Part shown: in pieces, positions 35,085 to 44,316 of the stretch
Position numbering within the stretch: the first letter of the stretch is position 1
Layout: every line of letters begins with the position of its first letter
IMG/VR virus record: IMGVR_UViG_3300020198_000013
Span: 1-64,000 of that record
Source of the DNA: a virus
DNA length: 64,000 nucleotides
Strand: one strand, 5' to 3'
The notes under the pieces: model-generated
What the model was told of the DNA's origin: nothing
Databases searched by the model: none
Seen by the model: only the letters and a program-made list of their open reading frames with translations
Translations under genes and position numbers: made by a program

Positions 35085-36190
35085 TGATAAATAAATGGAT
35101 GAGCAAACTTACTAAAGATTTTGGAAAAATAGCATCTGATTTAAAAAAGAAAGAACCTCAAACAATCCCATCATGGTCGCCTTCTCTTAATTGGGCAACA
35201 GGTATTGGAGGCTTTAGACCTGGTAAGATCAATATTTTATATGGACCAGAGAGTAGCGGTAAATCAATGTTGTCAATGATGGCACTGATTGAGTTGCAAA
35301 AAAGAGATCCAGAGGCAATTGCAATATGGTTTGATTCTGAATTTTCTTTTAATACTGATTTTTTTATAAGATTAGGCGGAGATGCAGATCGTTTAGTTGT
35401 TAGAAAAAGCAATGATCCATTAAATATATTTGACTATATTGGAGGAGAGCTCTTAGAACTTCTTCAAGATGGAGCTCCAGTAAAAGCAATTGTTATAGAT
35501 TCCATTAGATCAATTAGATATCCAAAAGATATTAAAAAACAATCAACAGATATGATAATGGGAGGCACCGGAGCAAACTATCTACCATCTGCATTTAAAA
35601 TGATTCTTCCTGTTATTAATGAACATGAGTTATTAACTTTTTGTATACAACAAGTTTCTATTCAAATAGATCCAATGAAAGCATTGAGAAATCCATATGT
35701 GCTTCCAGATGGTCAGTCGCTTAAACATGCAGCAGATTTGATGTTGGAAGTTACAAAATTAGATACAAAAAATGGAGTAATAGAACAAGGTGAGACAATA
35801 GCAGGAGGAGCTGCACAACTTGGTCACAAGGTACGTGTGAAAGTTAGAAAAAACCGCATGGGTATGCCTGCTAGAGTTGCACAGTTTACTTTTCATTATC
35901 AAAAAGGAATAATGGACACGGGTGGTGAGATTTTTGATTTGGGAAAATCATTAGGAATAATTAAGCATCCTGTAAATCCAGAAACAGGAAAAGAAAATAT
36001 GCAAATGTGGGTTTTTGAAAACGACCCACCTGTTAGAGGTGAACAAAATATCAGAAATCTTGTTATTAATAATAAATCTTTACAAGATAGAGTAATGAAT
36101 TCATGTTATTCTTTAAAAGATTCAAAAGTTGAATTAGATGAATTTGGCTTTGCAAATGATGTTGATGAGGATTTAGAAAGCATAGAGTAA
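35084..36190 (+). CDS. uvsX: UvsX/RecA-like recombinase
   Basis: 368 residues. The Walker A is GPESSGKS (~53-60). Other RecA-fold elements are AIWFDSEFSFNTDFFIRLGG, KAIVIDSIRSI (Walker B), a loop with MIMGGTGANYLPSAF, LLTFCIQQVS (the gln switch) and a basic region HKVRVKVRKNRMGMPARVAQ. T4 UvsX and phage RecA proteins have this organisation. It catalyses strand exchange and supports recombination-dependent replication with the SSB and UvsY-like proteins just upstream. It starts at ATG 35084, overlapping the previous stop, after GAGGGG. Confidence 0.9.
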   Translation: MINKWMSKLTKDFGKIASDLKKKEPQTIPSWSPSLNWATGIGGFRPGKINILYGPESSGKSMLSMMALIELQKRDPEAIAIWFDSEFSFNTDFFIRLGGDADRLVVRKSNDPLNIFDYIGGELLELLQDGAPVKAIVIDSIRSIRYPKDIKKQSTDMIMGGTGANYLPSAFKMILPVINEHELLTFCIQQVSIQIDPMKALRNPYVLPDGQSLKHAADLMLEVTKLDTKNGVIEQGETIAGGAAQLGHKVRVKVRKNRMGMPARVAQFTFHYQKGIMDTGGEIFDLGKSLGIIKHPVNPETGKENMQMWVFENDPPVRGEQNIRNLVINNKSLQDRVMNSCYSLKDSKVELDEFGFANDVDEDLESIE

Positions 36191-36191
36191 A

Positions 36192-36317
36192 ATGCAAAGT
36201 GATATTCCTATTAATGTAAAGTTAATGTATTTTTCATATCTATTATATAGAATGCATATTAATAGAGAAAGTTATTTTAAATATTTTCAATCATACCAAG
36301 ATGGGTTTTCTGGATGA
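36192..36317 (+). CDS. Small ORF, 41 residues
   Basis: ATG 36192 lies 1 bp after the recombinase stop. It encodes MQSDIPINVKLMYFSYLLYR followed by MHINRESYFKYFQSYQDGFSG and ends TGA at 36315-36317. The stop overlaps the next start codon (ATGA). There is no strong SD, but tight coupling on both sides argues it is translated. It is rich in Tyr/Phe and has no known function. Confidence 0.4.
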   Translation: MQSDIPINVKLMYFSYLLYRMHINRESYFKYFQSYQDGFSG

Positions 36318-36469
36318 CGAAAAACTCTAAAGAAAACATAAGATCTTATATTCTCTGCATAAGGATGGTTAAAATATTTATTAAATTAAAAATATATCAA
36401 AAAGAAACGGATTTATACAAATGGGCTCAACTTGTATACGATATGCCAAAAAAAATAACGCATATATAA
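36314..36469 (+). CDS. Small ORF, 51 residues
   Basis: ATG 36314 overlaps the preceding stop (ATGA). The product starts MTKNSKENIRSYILCIRMVK and continues as a basic, helical peptide with KWAQLVYDMPKK near the end; TAA is at 36467-36469. With the previous ORF it fills most of the 358-bp space between uvsX and the sbcD-like gene. The rest (36470-36548) is AT-rich with only a TATAAT-like box. The function is unknown. Confidence 0.4.
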   Translation: MTKNSKENIRSYILCIRMVKIFIKLKIYQKETDLYKWAQLVYDMPKKITHI

Positions 36470-36548
36470 ATAATAAAATAACTACTTATAATAATGAAAC
36501 AACAGCTTTTTTACAATTTTTAGTTCTTCTTAATAGGATTAGAATTAG

Positions 36549-37523
36549 ATGACTAAAATACTTTTTATTGGAGACATGCACTTAAGACATACTCATTTAC
36601 AACTTAGTAAAAGTTTATTAAAATGGATAGAAAATATCTATATTGAAAAAAAACCAGATATTATTGTAAATTTAGGCGATACCTTTGATACTCATTCTAT
36701 AATTCGTTCTGAGATTCTTTGTATTTTTGATGAGCATTTAAAAAAAATATCAAATCTAATGAAATCAAATGGATCATATATTTGTCTGTTAGGAAATCAT
36801 GATCAATATAAACCAAATTCATCTGAATTTCATGCTTTTAAACCTTTTTCATCAATAAAAAATATTTTAATAGCAGATTCTATTAAGGTTATAGAAAATA
36901 TAACATATGTTCCCTATGTTCATTCTAGGGAACTGTGGCCACAAACAGATACGTCTATAGTTGTAACTCATAATACTTTTATAGGAGCTGACTATGGCTA
37001 TAAAAAAGCAGATCATGGCATAGAGACAAAAGATATAAATGCCGACATCGTCATATCTGGACACGTTCATAAAAAACAAATACTAGATTCTATTATAAAC
37101 TATGTAGGAACTCCATATGCCATGTCGGCATCGGATGCGGATCAATCAAAGGGATTGTCATTATTTAACACTGAAACTTTTGAATTTGAATTTATAAAAT
37201 CACCATTTCCAATGTATAAAACAATAGAAATAAATACAGATGAAGAGATTCCAGATTTGGATGTTTTTAATCATTGGATAATGACAATTAAAGGACCAAG
37301 GGCTGAGATTAAAAATATATTAGAATCTAAACATGTAAATGACCTTAGAAAAAAGTGTAGTTTAACTATAAAAACAGAATCTATAGATAAAATAAAATCT
37401 GATAAAGTTTCTATTTTGTCAAAAGACATATCATCAATGTTAGATGAGTATCTTAATAAAGTTTATAAAGGATCTCAAAATAAAGATGAAATAAAAAAAA
37501 TAATATTACAAAACACAAGGTGA
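36549..37523 (+). CDS. SbcD/Mre11-like nuclease (T4 gp47-like)
   Basis: 324 residues. Calcineurin-like phosphoesterase motifs are in order: FIGDMHLRH (I), IVNLGDTFDTHS (II), LLGNHDQYK (III), VVTHNTF (IV) and VISGHVHKK (V). A C-terminal capping domain follows. It would pair with the SbcC/Rad50-like protein encoded at 23556 as the end-processing nuclease. In T4, genes 46 and 47 are adjacent; here they are 11 kb apart. An 8-bp inverted repeat (GTTCCCTA/TAGGGAAC, 36909-36933) lies within the coding sequence. Confidence 0.9.
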   Translation: MTKILFIGDMHLRHTHLQLSKSLLKWIENIYIEKKPDIIVNLGDTFDTHSIIRSEILCIFDEHLKKISNLMKSNGSYICLLGNHDQYKPNSSEFHAFKPFSSIKNILIADSIKVIENITYVPYVHSRELWPQTDTSIVVTHNTFIGADYGYKKADHGIETKDINADIVISGHVHKKQILDSIINYVGTPYAMSASDADQSKGLSLFNTETFEFEFIKSPFPMYKTIEINTDEEIPDLDVFNHWIMTIKGPRAEIKNILESKHVNDLRKKCSLTIKTESIDKIKSDKVSILSKDISSMLDEYLNKVYKGSQNKDEIKKIILQNTR

Positions 37524-37526
37524 ATT

Positions 37527-37958
37527 ATGAATGAAGAAAAAATAACTGAAATAATGGATCATATTCGTTGGACTTTGAATAATGGAATAGTTACTGATAT
37601 TGTTAAAAATAATTTATATATGTATGGATCTTTGGCACACAAGGATGTGAAGGCATTAGAAGTAGCTATTGATCCGTCTACTAAAATAGTAGACTATGTA
37701 ATCTATGGACCCGAGTCAATGTTAGATACTGTAACTAGGTATTATAGTATGAGGGATAAAACAGGACTTTTTAATCTATGGAGATTAAGAAGATTGTTAA
37801 AAAAACAAGGCAATTTAGATATAGATAGGATATTAAATGGATTCGTTAAAGATCTCTGTGGTCCTGGATGGAGGGCTACATACAAGCTAAAAAATATTAG
37901 CGAGTATGTAGAAAACACAGATGAAACAGAAACACATGGAGATCAGATTAAAAATTGA
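37527..37958 (+). CDS. Hypothetical protein
   Basis: 143 residues, 3 bp after the sbcD-like gene. N-terminal helices (MNEEKITEIMDHIRWTLNNG) are followed by a beta segment (STKIVDYVIYGPESML) and a basic helical part (LFNLWRLRRLLKKQGNLDID). The tail is acidic. The last ~37 bp overlap the next gene in another frame. It is located at the transition from recombination to packaging genes. No family was recognised. Confidence 0.55.
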   Translation: MNEEKITEIMDHIRWTLNNGIVTDIVKNNLYMYGSLAHKDVKALEVAIDPSTKIVDYVIYGPESMLDTVTRYYSMRDKTGLFNLWRLRRLLKKQGNLDIDRILNGFVKDLCGPGWRATYKLKNISEYVENTDETETHGDQIKN

Positions 37959-38340
37959 AAACGTCACAGATGATTTAGATATTAGACAAAGTATCTGGTT
38001 AGAGTATTTAGAAACAGACTCTGAAGATATTGATTCTATATGTAATAAATTGATAATTCAAAAAAAAATAGCTGAACAAATAGAAACTAATATAATAAAA
38101 TTAACTAAATCAAAGTCTTCAGATGATTTTTTAAACATATTAAATAGTTTTACAGAATTTGAACAAGATATTATATCTTTAATAGTAGTGGGTATTCCAA
38201 TAAACTCAATTGCGAAGTATAAAATGATAAAACCAATGAGGATAATACAGATTATTTCCTGTATTTCTTCAAACCCTGTTTGGAGAGAATACTTTGCAGA
38301 AAAAGAACTTAACACCAAGAGAAAAATACGGTTTAAGTAA
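37921..38340 (+). CDS. Hypothetical helical protein upstream of terminase
   Basis: 139 residues from ATG 37921, or 134 from ATG 37936; neither start has an obvious SD, so translation may be coupled to the overlapping upstream gene. The C-terminal half, EFEQDIISLIVVGIPINSIA and KPMRIIQIISCISSNPVWRE, could form a helix-turn-helix. Its 3' end overlaps the candidate small terminase by 47 bp. Overlapping genes just before the terminase suggest a packaging or regulatory accessory. Confidence 0.5.
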   Translation: MKQKHMEIRLKIENVTDDLDIRQSIWLEYLETDSEDIDSICNKLIIQKKIAEQIETNIIKLTKSKSSDDFLNILNSFTEFEQDIISLIVVGIPINSIAKYKMIKPMRIIQIISCISSNPVWREYFAEKELNTKRKIRFK

Positions 38341-38914
38341 TGATCAGGTTATTGAGGCCGAAAAGTATCTTAAAAAACACAAGACTGCTGGAATTCTCAG
38401 TAAACACGATGCAATGCCAATGTATGAGCTTTATATATTGGGATATACTTTTGAAGATATATCAAAAAGATACCCATCTATCCCATATGGGAAGATACTG
38501 TTAACCGCAGCTTTGAGTGGATGGTCTAAGGATAGGGAGGTTGTCGCAGCCTCTCTTTACGATCGTATTAAAACTAGAATAGTAAGATCGACAGTTGAAC
38601 AAGTTGAGTTCCTAACAGACATGATATCTGTTTCAAATGTAGAAACCTCTGAAGAAGTTAGAAAGTATCTTAATGATCCGGTTGGAAATCCTCCACCCTC
38701 TTTTAGAATTAAAACTATAAAAGATTATCAACAAGTAATAGACATGTTGGCCCAGGTAGCTGAATCTGTTAGGGGAATGGCAAATCCATCAAACGTAAGC
38801 AACGATAACAAACAAATACCACAAAATGAAATAAAAAAAATAAGTAAGAAATCAAAATCTTCAAGTGAAGAAGCTGTAATATTAGCTGAGTTAGTAGGTG
38901 ATACAAGTGAGTAA
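38294..38914 (+). CDS. terS: Candidate terminase small subunit
   Basis: 206 residues from TTG 38294, supported by GGAG at 38282-38285. An N-terminal helix-turn-helix-like region (YELYILGYTFEDISKRYPSI, ILLTAALSGWSKDREVVAAS) precedes a central helical part (VEQVEFLTDMISVSNVETSE) and a Lys/Ser-rich tail. Small terminases bind the packaging site through such DNA-binding domains and oligomerise through the central helices. It directly precedes and overlaps the TerL gene. The assignment rests on position and overall architecture. Confidence 0.5.
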   Translation: MQKKNLTPREKYGLSNDQVIEAEKYLKKHKTAGILSKHDAMPMYELYILGYTFEDISKRYPSIPYGKILLTAALSGWSKDREVVAASLYDRIKTRIVRSTVEQVEFLTDMISVSNVETSEEVRKYLNDPVGNPPPSFRIKTIKDYQQVIDMLAQVAESVRGMANPSNVSNDNKQIPQNEIKKISKKSKSSSEEAVILAELVGDTSE

Positions 38915-41900
38915 ATGCAGTGTGCCCGGTTGTGAAAGAGTGGTTTTAGCAAAAAATTACTGCAAACAACATTATAAAAAATTCATATCAAGACCTAAGG
39001 AAAGAGCTCAAAAAGCAGCCTTGGCAAAGGTTGTTAAAGAAAATAAAGAAATAGAAATAGAAATCAAACCTAAAGAAGCGATAGAGATAAAAGATCCTCA
39101 GATAAAGAGCAATATAAAGTTAACAGCCGAGCAATTAGAGAAGATATTTTTTTCTCCCTGTAGAACTGAGCAAGAATTAAAAAATTATATTAAATTCTTT
39201 TTCGGTCTTCATCTCCCCGATTTTAAGGTATCGAGATACGCGGATACGACGCCCTTCCATGCCATTTGGGAGGTGTATGACATAACAGTAAATAAAAACA
39301 ACCCTAAAAATATCCAAGAAATTCTATATGTTGCAGGACGTGGTAGCGGGAAGTGCGTTTTGCAAGACACTGAGATTCTTACGCAAAATGGACTTAAACG
39401 TGTACAAGACGTCAAGATCGGCGATGTGGTCTGGACAGGCTGGTCCTGGAGATCAGTAGTCCAGACCTTCGACGAGGGAATCAAAGACGGAGTCACTTTA
39501 ATCACCAAGTTTATGAGCAAGCACGGCGTGTGGTCGCTCACTGGTTCTTTAAAGCATCGCGTTCAGGCACTGCATCCAGAGACCAACAAGATCGACTGGG
39601 TATACATGAAAGATCTAACTCCTGGTCAGCTAGTCTATAGATCTATAGAATCCTTGGGCCATCTGGTGGACGTTTCTTCTAAGGACTACGATCTTGGCTG
39701 GGTTGCTGGCTGCATAGTCGGCGACGGTTGTGTGGGCAGAGGAACAAACACGAATATATCTATGTGTGCAAAAGACCCAGACCAGCTTGTACACTATGTG
39801 AGTCTGATAGACAGGCACCTAGGTGTGACGATAAACGTAAATTCCAGCTCTAAGTCTTCTGCTATAAAGAATGCGTCGTCTTCTACTAAGGCGTTCAGAG
39901 ACTTCTTTAGGACGTACGTCGAGGGTGAACTCTGCTACTTCAAGAAACTAAAGACATTAGACCACAGTCCAAGCTTCTTGGCTGGATTCATCTCCGGTCT
40001 GATGGAGACCGATGGGTCCAAGGACTCGATCACTCTAGCCAACCCAGAACTCATACAGCAGATAGCCAAGATCCTCAATGTCTTCGGCGTGCACTCTGTA
40101 ATAAATAAGAAGCGGAGAAAAGCGTCGACCACAAAGTTCGTAAAAGATCACATTGTCGAGTATCACTCGGTTGAGTACAAAACCCCGCTTCCAGAGTATG
40201 TAATGCCGCTTTTCTCTAAGCGCGATGCCTTTAAGGCGCACGCCGTCAAGATGAACGAACAGTTCCGATATCCTTCTAAGCTCATAAAGTCTTTTGCGGA
40301 CCACATAAAGCAAAAATACGAGATCGCAAACGGGTACTGGCGTTTAGAGGCCGGCAAGAAAACTCATTCCGAGATCAAGTACTCTAAGGATCTCTGGGGA
40401 TCCGGCGAGAAGTCTAAAGAGTCTTATGTCTATGGCCACAAGATCGACTACTTTATAAGTCTGGCCAACCGCTTAGAAGAGCACGAGTGGGCAGAGTATC
40501 TGTCTTTCATCAGAAAGGGTTGCTACGAGACCGTAGATACCATAACGTTCGGCAAGCACTATTTCTACGATCTAGAGGTAGACGTCGATCACGCGTACTG
40601 GTCGAACGGCTTCATCAGCCATAACACTCTCGGCATGGCTATTGCAGAATTGATGGTTCTACTGCATGATCAAAGAGACGTGGTACATGTTGGCGCAATT
40701 CTTTCTCAGGCAAAAAGATGCTATGAATATCAGCAGAAGTTTTTATTAAACGATAGAATTAAACCAATCGTTATGCCTCCTAAGACGCCAGAGGCATCTA
40801 GAATTCTTGAAAGAACAACAATGGAAAGATCTACGTTTAATGTATCTGGCGAAAAGATAACATTAGAAGTTCTTCCGTGTACATTGAAAGCATTAAACGG
40901 CCCACACGTTCCACTTGTTGTAGTTGATGAGATCGATACAGTATCTGGCGAGTCTGTCAAGGCATATAAGGAAATATCTGGAATGCTTGACTCAAAAAGA
41001 GGAAAAAGACCTCTTCGTGTTGGTATTTCGACTAGAAAAACTAGATACGGTCTGATGAATCAAGCTATTGAAAATGCAGAAAAACAAGGAAGAAATGTAA
41101 GAAGATGGACTGCATTTGAGTTTACAGAAAGATGTCCAGATTCAAGATCTGGAACTTCTAAAATAGAATTATTTATTGATCAAAATTCTTTTGATGTCAG
41201 AACAAGAAATGATTATGAAAGATTAGCAACTCAAAAACAAAAAGACTATGAAAGACATGAGATGTTTGAAGGGTGCTTGAAATGTCCACTTGCACCAATA
41301 TGCTTAGGTGATGCTAAAAAACAATCTTCTAAATCATCAATGTTAAAATCGATTGATGAACTTGCTCAAAAAGTCTTATCAGAAGGACCAGATTGGGCAA
41401 TGGCTCAGCTTATGAATTTAAAACCAAGTGTAGAAGGAATTATATATAAAGAATTTGATGAAAGAACCCATGTCAAAACATGGAATCAAATGTGGCTTAT
41501 TTTAACTGGTAAAGAGTTCCCTGGCGAGTGTGATCATGATATTTTTATAAAAAAATGTCACTCAATGGGACTTCAAGCATATGCAGGAATCGACTGGGGT
41601 TGGTCTAATCCACATACTTTGGTTGTATTTTTTGTAGACAGTAGAGAAAATATATATGTAGTTAGATGCGATGGTCAAACATACATATCAAGACCGGCAT
41701 GGATGCATATAGTAAAACATAAATGGCATAATAACTATAGAATTCAATTATATTTTCCTGATATGGCAGACCCAGGTGATGCTCAGGAAATGAGAAAAAT
41801 GGGTCTTCCGACTACAACTAACTCAGAAAAATCAAATATCAATGCAGGTGTTCAAGTTATTAAAAAATGGTTAAGAACACCAGGATCCAATGAGGCCAAG

Positions 41901-42287
41901 ATATTTTTTGCAGCTGAAACATGTAAGCCAATAATACAGGAATTTCAATTATATCATTTTAAAGCAGATGCAGCTGGAAACATGACAGATGACCCAGACA
42001 CAGAACATGATCACTGGCTCGACGCATTAAGATACTCTTTAATTAATTTATTTGGTAAAAATACTATAGTATTAGGATCTGCTGGCGTTGATATGGATGT
42101 TTCTAAAATAGTTGACTCTAGAGGTCATTTTATAAAACCACCTACTCCAGAGGAGTACGCAAAAGTTAATAATATACCTTTTAATTCAGAGTATTCTACT
42201 GATAATATAGGTAAAATAGGAAGGCTATCTGAATTAGATGAAGACAGCGAACAATCTTCTGAAGGTGGCTTTCTTTGGACTATGTAA
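38907..42287 (+). CDS. terL: Terminase large subunit interrupted by an intein
   Basis: 1126 residues from GTG 38907 (AGGTGA upstream; GTG 38898 is an alternative). A Cys/His cluster at the N-terminus (CSVPGCERVVLAKNYCKQHY) resembles a small zinc finger. The ATPase Walker A VAGRGSGK|T is split after Lys by the intein (39354-40625). After splicing the host protein is ~702 residues. Further host motifs are VPLVVVDEIDTVSGES (Walker B) and the RNase H-like nuclease domain with YAGIDWGWSNPHTLVVFFVD, DMADPGDA and HDHWLDALRYSLI. TerL pumps DNA through the portal and cuts concatemers. It is active only if the intein splices. Confidence 0.9.
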   Translation: MSKCSVPGCERVVLAKNYCKQHYKKFISRPKERAQKAALAKVVKENKEIEIEIKPKEAIEIKDPQIKSNIKLTAEQLEKIFFSPCRTEQELKNYIKFFFGLHLPDFKVSRYADTTPFHAIWEVYDITVNKNNPKNIQEILYVAGRGSGKCVLQDTEILTQNGLKRVQDVKIGDVVWTGWSWRSVVQTFDEGIKDGVTLITKFMSKHGVWSLTGSLKHRVQALHPETNKIDWVYMKDLTPGQLVYRSIESLGHLVDVSSKDYDLGWVAGCIVGDGCVGRGTNTNISMCAKDPDQLVHYVSLIDRHLGVTINVNSSSKSSAIKNASSSTKAFRDFFRTYVEGELCYFKKLKTLDHSPSFLAGFISGLMETDGSKDSITLANPELIQQIAKILNVFGVHSVINKKRRKASTTKFVKDHIVEYHSVEYKTPLPEYVMPLFSKRDAFKAHAVKMNEQFRYPSKLIKSFADHIKQKYEIANGYWRLEAGKKTHSEIKYSKDLWGSGEKSKESYVYGHKIDYFISLANRLEEHEWAEYLSFIRKGCYETVDTITFGKHYFYDLEVDVDHAYWSNGFISHNTLGMAIAELMVLLHDQRDVVHVGAILSQAKRCYEYQQKFLLNDRIKPIVMPPKTPEASRILERTTMERSTFNVSGEKITLEVLPCTLKALNGPHVPLVVVDEIDTVSGESVKAYKEISGMLDSKRGKRPLRVGISTRKTRYGLMNQAIENAEKQGRNVRRWTAFEFTERCPDSRSGTSKIELFIDQNSFDVRTRNDYERLATQKQKDYERHEMFEGCLKCPLAPICLGDAKKQSSKSSMLKSIDELAQKVLSEGPDWAMAQLMNLKPSVEGIIYKEFDERTHVKTWNQMWLILTGKEFPGECDHDIFIKKCHSMGLQAYAGIDWGWSNPHTLVVFFVDSRENIYVVRCDGQTYISRPAWMHIVKHKWHNNYRIQLYFPDMADPGDAQEMRKMGLPTTTNSEKSNINAGVQVIKKWLRTPGSNEAKIFFAAETCKPIIQEFQLYHFKADAAGNMTDDPDTEHDHWLDALRYSLINLFGKNTIVLGSAGVDMDVSKIVDSRGHFIKPPTPEEYAKVNNIPFNSEYSTDNIGKIGRLSELDEDSEQSSEGGFLWTM
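39354..40625 (+). mobile_element. Intein with LAGLIDADG homing endonuclease in TerL
   Basis: 424 residues. It begins with Cys (CVLQDTEILTQNGLKRVQDV, block A). Block B is the SLKH of GSLKHRVQ. The end YDLEVDVDHAYWSNGFISHN has the terminal His-Asn, and the +1 extein residue is Thr. Two LAGLIDADG-type motifs are present: LGWVAGCIVGDG (~114-125) and FLAGFISGLMETDG (~208-221), both keeping their acidic residue. G+C (about 45-50% in sampled lines) and codon use differ sharply from the AT-rich host gene, so it was acquired horizontally and is probably mobile. Confidence 0.92.
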
Positions 42288-42294
42288 TCCGGTA

Positions 42295-42303
42295 TGATAT
42301 ATA
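42295..42303 (+). promoter_or_regulatory. Weak extended -10-like element before portal gene
   Basis: TGATATATA lies 15 bp before the portal start codon, with AAGGGG between. It is a poorer match to the TGrTAyrAT class than other sites. Confidence 0.25.
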
Positions 42304-42317
42304 AGGGGATTTTGTAA

Positions 42318-44261
42318 ATGTCATGGTTTGAAGATTTAAAAAAATCAATACAAGACCGTCTTGTAGAAGATATCGAGCAAATGACCAAAGCAGACGCAGA
42401 TAAACTTCCAGAGAAGCCACAATCAGAAAATCAAGAATCAGGTCTTGTAAGAGGTAAGGCGATATTAACAGACCCTTATTTTGAACAAGCAAGTAATAAT
42501 TATTTTCTTTCAAAAAATAAAATAAGCAGAATATCAAATAGAACTCTTAGAGACATGTCTCAAAGAGATTGGCTTGTTAGCACAATCTTACAAATAAGAG
42601 CAGATACTGTTTTAAGATTTTCAAGACGTCCAGAGCGCAGATACGATATGGGTTTTCGTGTCGTCAAAAGAGATCACAGCGAGTCATTGTCTGAACAAGA
42701 TATTGATAATATAAATATGTTGGAAAGTTATATATATAATTGTGGCAGAACTGAAAATGTCCCCAAAGGACAAGAAATGCTTTTAGGTGAATTTTTAAAA
42801 TTAATAGTTAGAGATGGTCTTACTTTTGGATATGTGGCAGTTGAAAAAGTCTTAACAAGAACCGGGGCTCTTCATCGCTTCAGACCTCTTCCTGCTGAAA
42901 CAATGTACTTAATAAATCAAGCAATCAATAAAACAGTTGTAGAAGATCAAGTTAAAACTGCAATCAATATGTATCATACTAAAAAAAGCGACAATGATCC
43001 AAGGGCGGATGGGTATCTTGCGCCTAGAGAAATAGATTATTATAAGTATGTTCAATTATCAACAGACAATAGAGTTTTAAATGCCTTTGGTGATGAAGAC
43101 ATGGTGTTTAAATTATTTAATCCACAAAACTATGCTGACTCTAATGGATATTGCATATCTGTAGTTGAGCAGGCAATCATAATGATAACAAATCATCTAA
43201 ATATAGAGGCATATAATGCTAATTTTTTTACACATGGATATGCTGCAAGGGGTATTCTTCATTTAAAAGGTGCTGTTACTCAAAATACTCTTGCTTCTTT
43301 TAGAAGACAATTTTACAACACAATATCCGGATCCGCAAATGCTTGGAGAACTCCAATTGTTGCAGGCCTTGATGATGTTCAATGGGTTCCAATGTCGGGT
43401 TCTGCACGTGAGATGGAGTATATAAATTTTAATTCTCATATAATGAGAGCTATTTGCGCACAATTTCAAATAGATCCAATAGAAGTTGGATTAGATTATC
43501 TTACAACGGCAAACGGCAGAGCAAGTGCACAAGCTAAAGAATCTGGTCAATTTAAAATAACATACTCTCGTGAACGAGGTCTAATTCCCATATTAATGCT
43601 TGTTGAAGACTTATTTAATCAAGATATCCTACCTGCTTTAGACAAAGATCTTGCAGATAAATATAAATTTAAATTTGTTGGATACACAGATGACACGGCA
43701 ATGACTGATATAAGTCTTCGTCAGGCACAGATGACAGTTTTTTCTTCAATGAATGATCTTCTTCACAATGAAGAAAAAACACAAATAAACCACCCCGCTG
43801 CAAATCTTCCATTGAATCAATCTTTTTGGAATCTTGTTGAAAAAAACATGACCCGTGGAGAGATTCGTGAATTTTTCTTTGGAGATAAGGGAGCATCTAA
43901 AAGACCAGAGTTGCAATATCTTCCATCGGATCCGGCATTTTTATCTTGGAATCAGTTAATGATGACAATTAATGTTCAACAACAACAAAAAGAAATACAA
44001 AAACAACAACAGCAACAACAGCAACAAATGCAACAACAACAAATAAAACTTCAAGAAAGTCAAGAACAAAGAGAACAAGAAGCGCATGATCATCAGATAT
44101 CTGAGTCTAAACAAGAGCAAGCAAACTCTGTTGTAAGATCTCAAGATCTTTCTAGTCTACAAGATTTGGCTAGACAATACGGTGCCACAAAAGCAACAAA
44201 CATAGGCGGAAAAGAATTAAAAAATCCAATAAATACCCTTGAAGAAATAGAAAAAAAATAA
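42318..44261 (+). CDS. Portal protein
   Basis: 647 residues, following TerL. It shows portal-type features: an N-terminal acidic helix, QRDWLVSTILQIRADTVLRF, ATYPICAL-length loop regions, VWRTP-like NAWRTPIVAGLDDVQWVPMS, and YINFNSHIMRAICAQFQIDP, the stem/wing pattern of T4 gp20 and DUF935-type portals. The C-terminal ~90 residues are Gln-rich coiled coil with near-pure Gln stretches encoded by CAA repeats. The dodecamer forms the DNA channel and nucleates head assembly. SD is AAGGGG. Position directly after TerL and before the protease supports the call. Confidence 0.85.
   Translation: MSWFEDLKKSIQDRLVEDIEQMTKADADKLPEKPQSENQESGLVRGKAILTDPYFEQASNNYFLSKNKISRISNRTLRDMSQRDWLVSTILQIRADTVLRFSRRPERRYDMGFRVVKRDHSESLSEQDIDNINMLESYIYNCGRTENVPKGQEMLLGEFLKLIVRDGLTFGYVAVEKVLTRTGALHRFRPLPAETMYLINQAINKTVVEDQVKTAINMYHTKKSDNDPRADGYLAPREIDYYKYVQLSTDNRVLNAFGDEDMVFKLFNPQNYADSNGYCISVVEQAIIMITNHLNIEAYNANFFTHGYAARGILHLKGAVTQNTLASFRRQFYNTISGSANAWRTPIVAGLDDVQWVPMSGSAREMEYINFNSHIMRAICAQFQIDPIEVGLDYLTTANGRASAQAKESGQFKITYSRERGLIPILMLVEDLFNQDILPALDKDLADKYKFKFVGYTDDTAMTDISLRQAQMTVFSSMNDLLHNEEKTQINHPAANLPLNQSFWNLVEKNMTRGEIREFFFGDKGASKRPELQYLPSDPAFLSWNQLMMTINVQQQQKEIQKQQQQQQQQMQQQQIKLQESQEQREQEAHDHQISESKQEQANSVVRSQDLSSLQDLARQYGATKATNIGGKELKNPINTLEEIEKK
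43977..44042 (+). repeat. CAA/CAG trinucleotide tract (poly-Gln)
   Basis: A run of mostly CAA codons with some CAG and ATG/AAA encodes the Gln-rich segment near the portal C-terminus. Such tracts are prone to slippage in whole codons. Confidence 0.8.
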
Positions 44262-44316
44262 ACTAAAATAATAATACATAAAAGTATAATATTTATATCT
44301 GCAGGAGATTATAAAT

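Noticed and set aside
36909-36933. 8-bp inverted repeat in the sbcD-like gene as a regulatory element
   Set aside because: It lies mid-gene with no start, stop or T tract nearby. It may be chance and is noted only in the gene entry.
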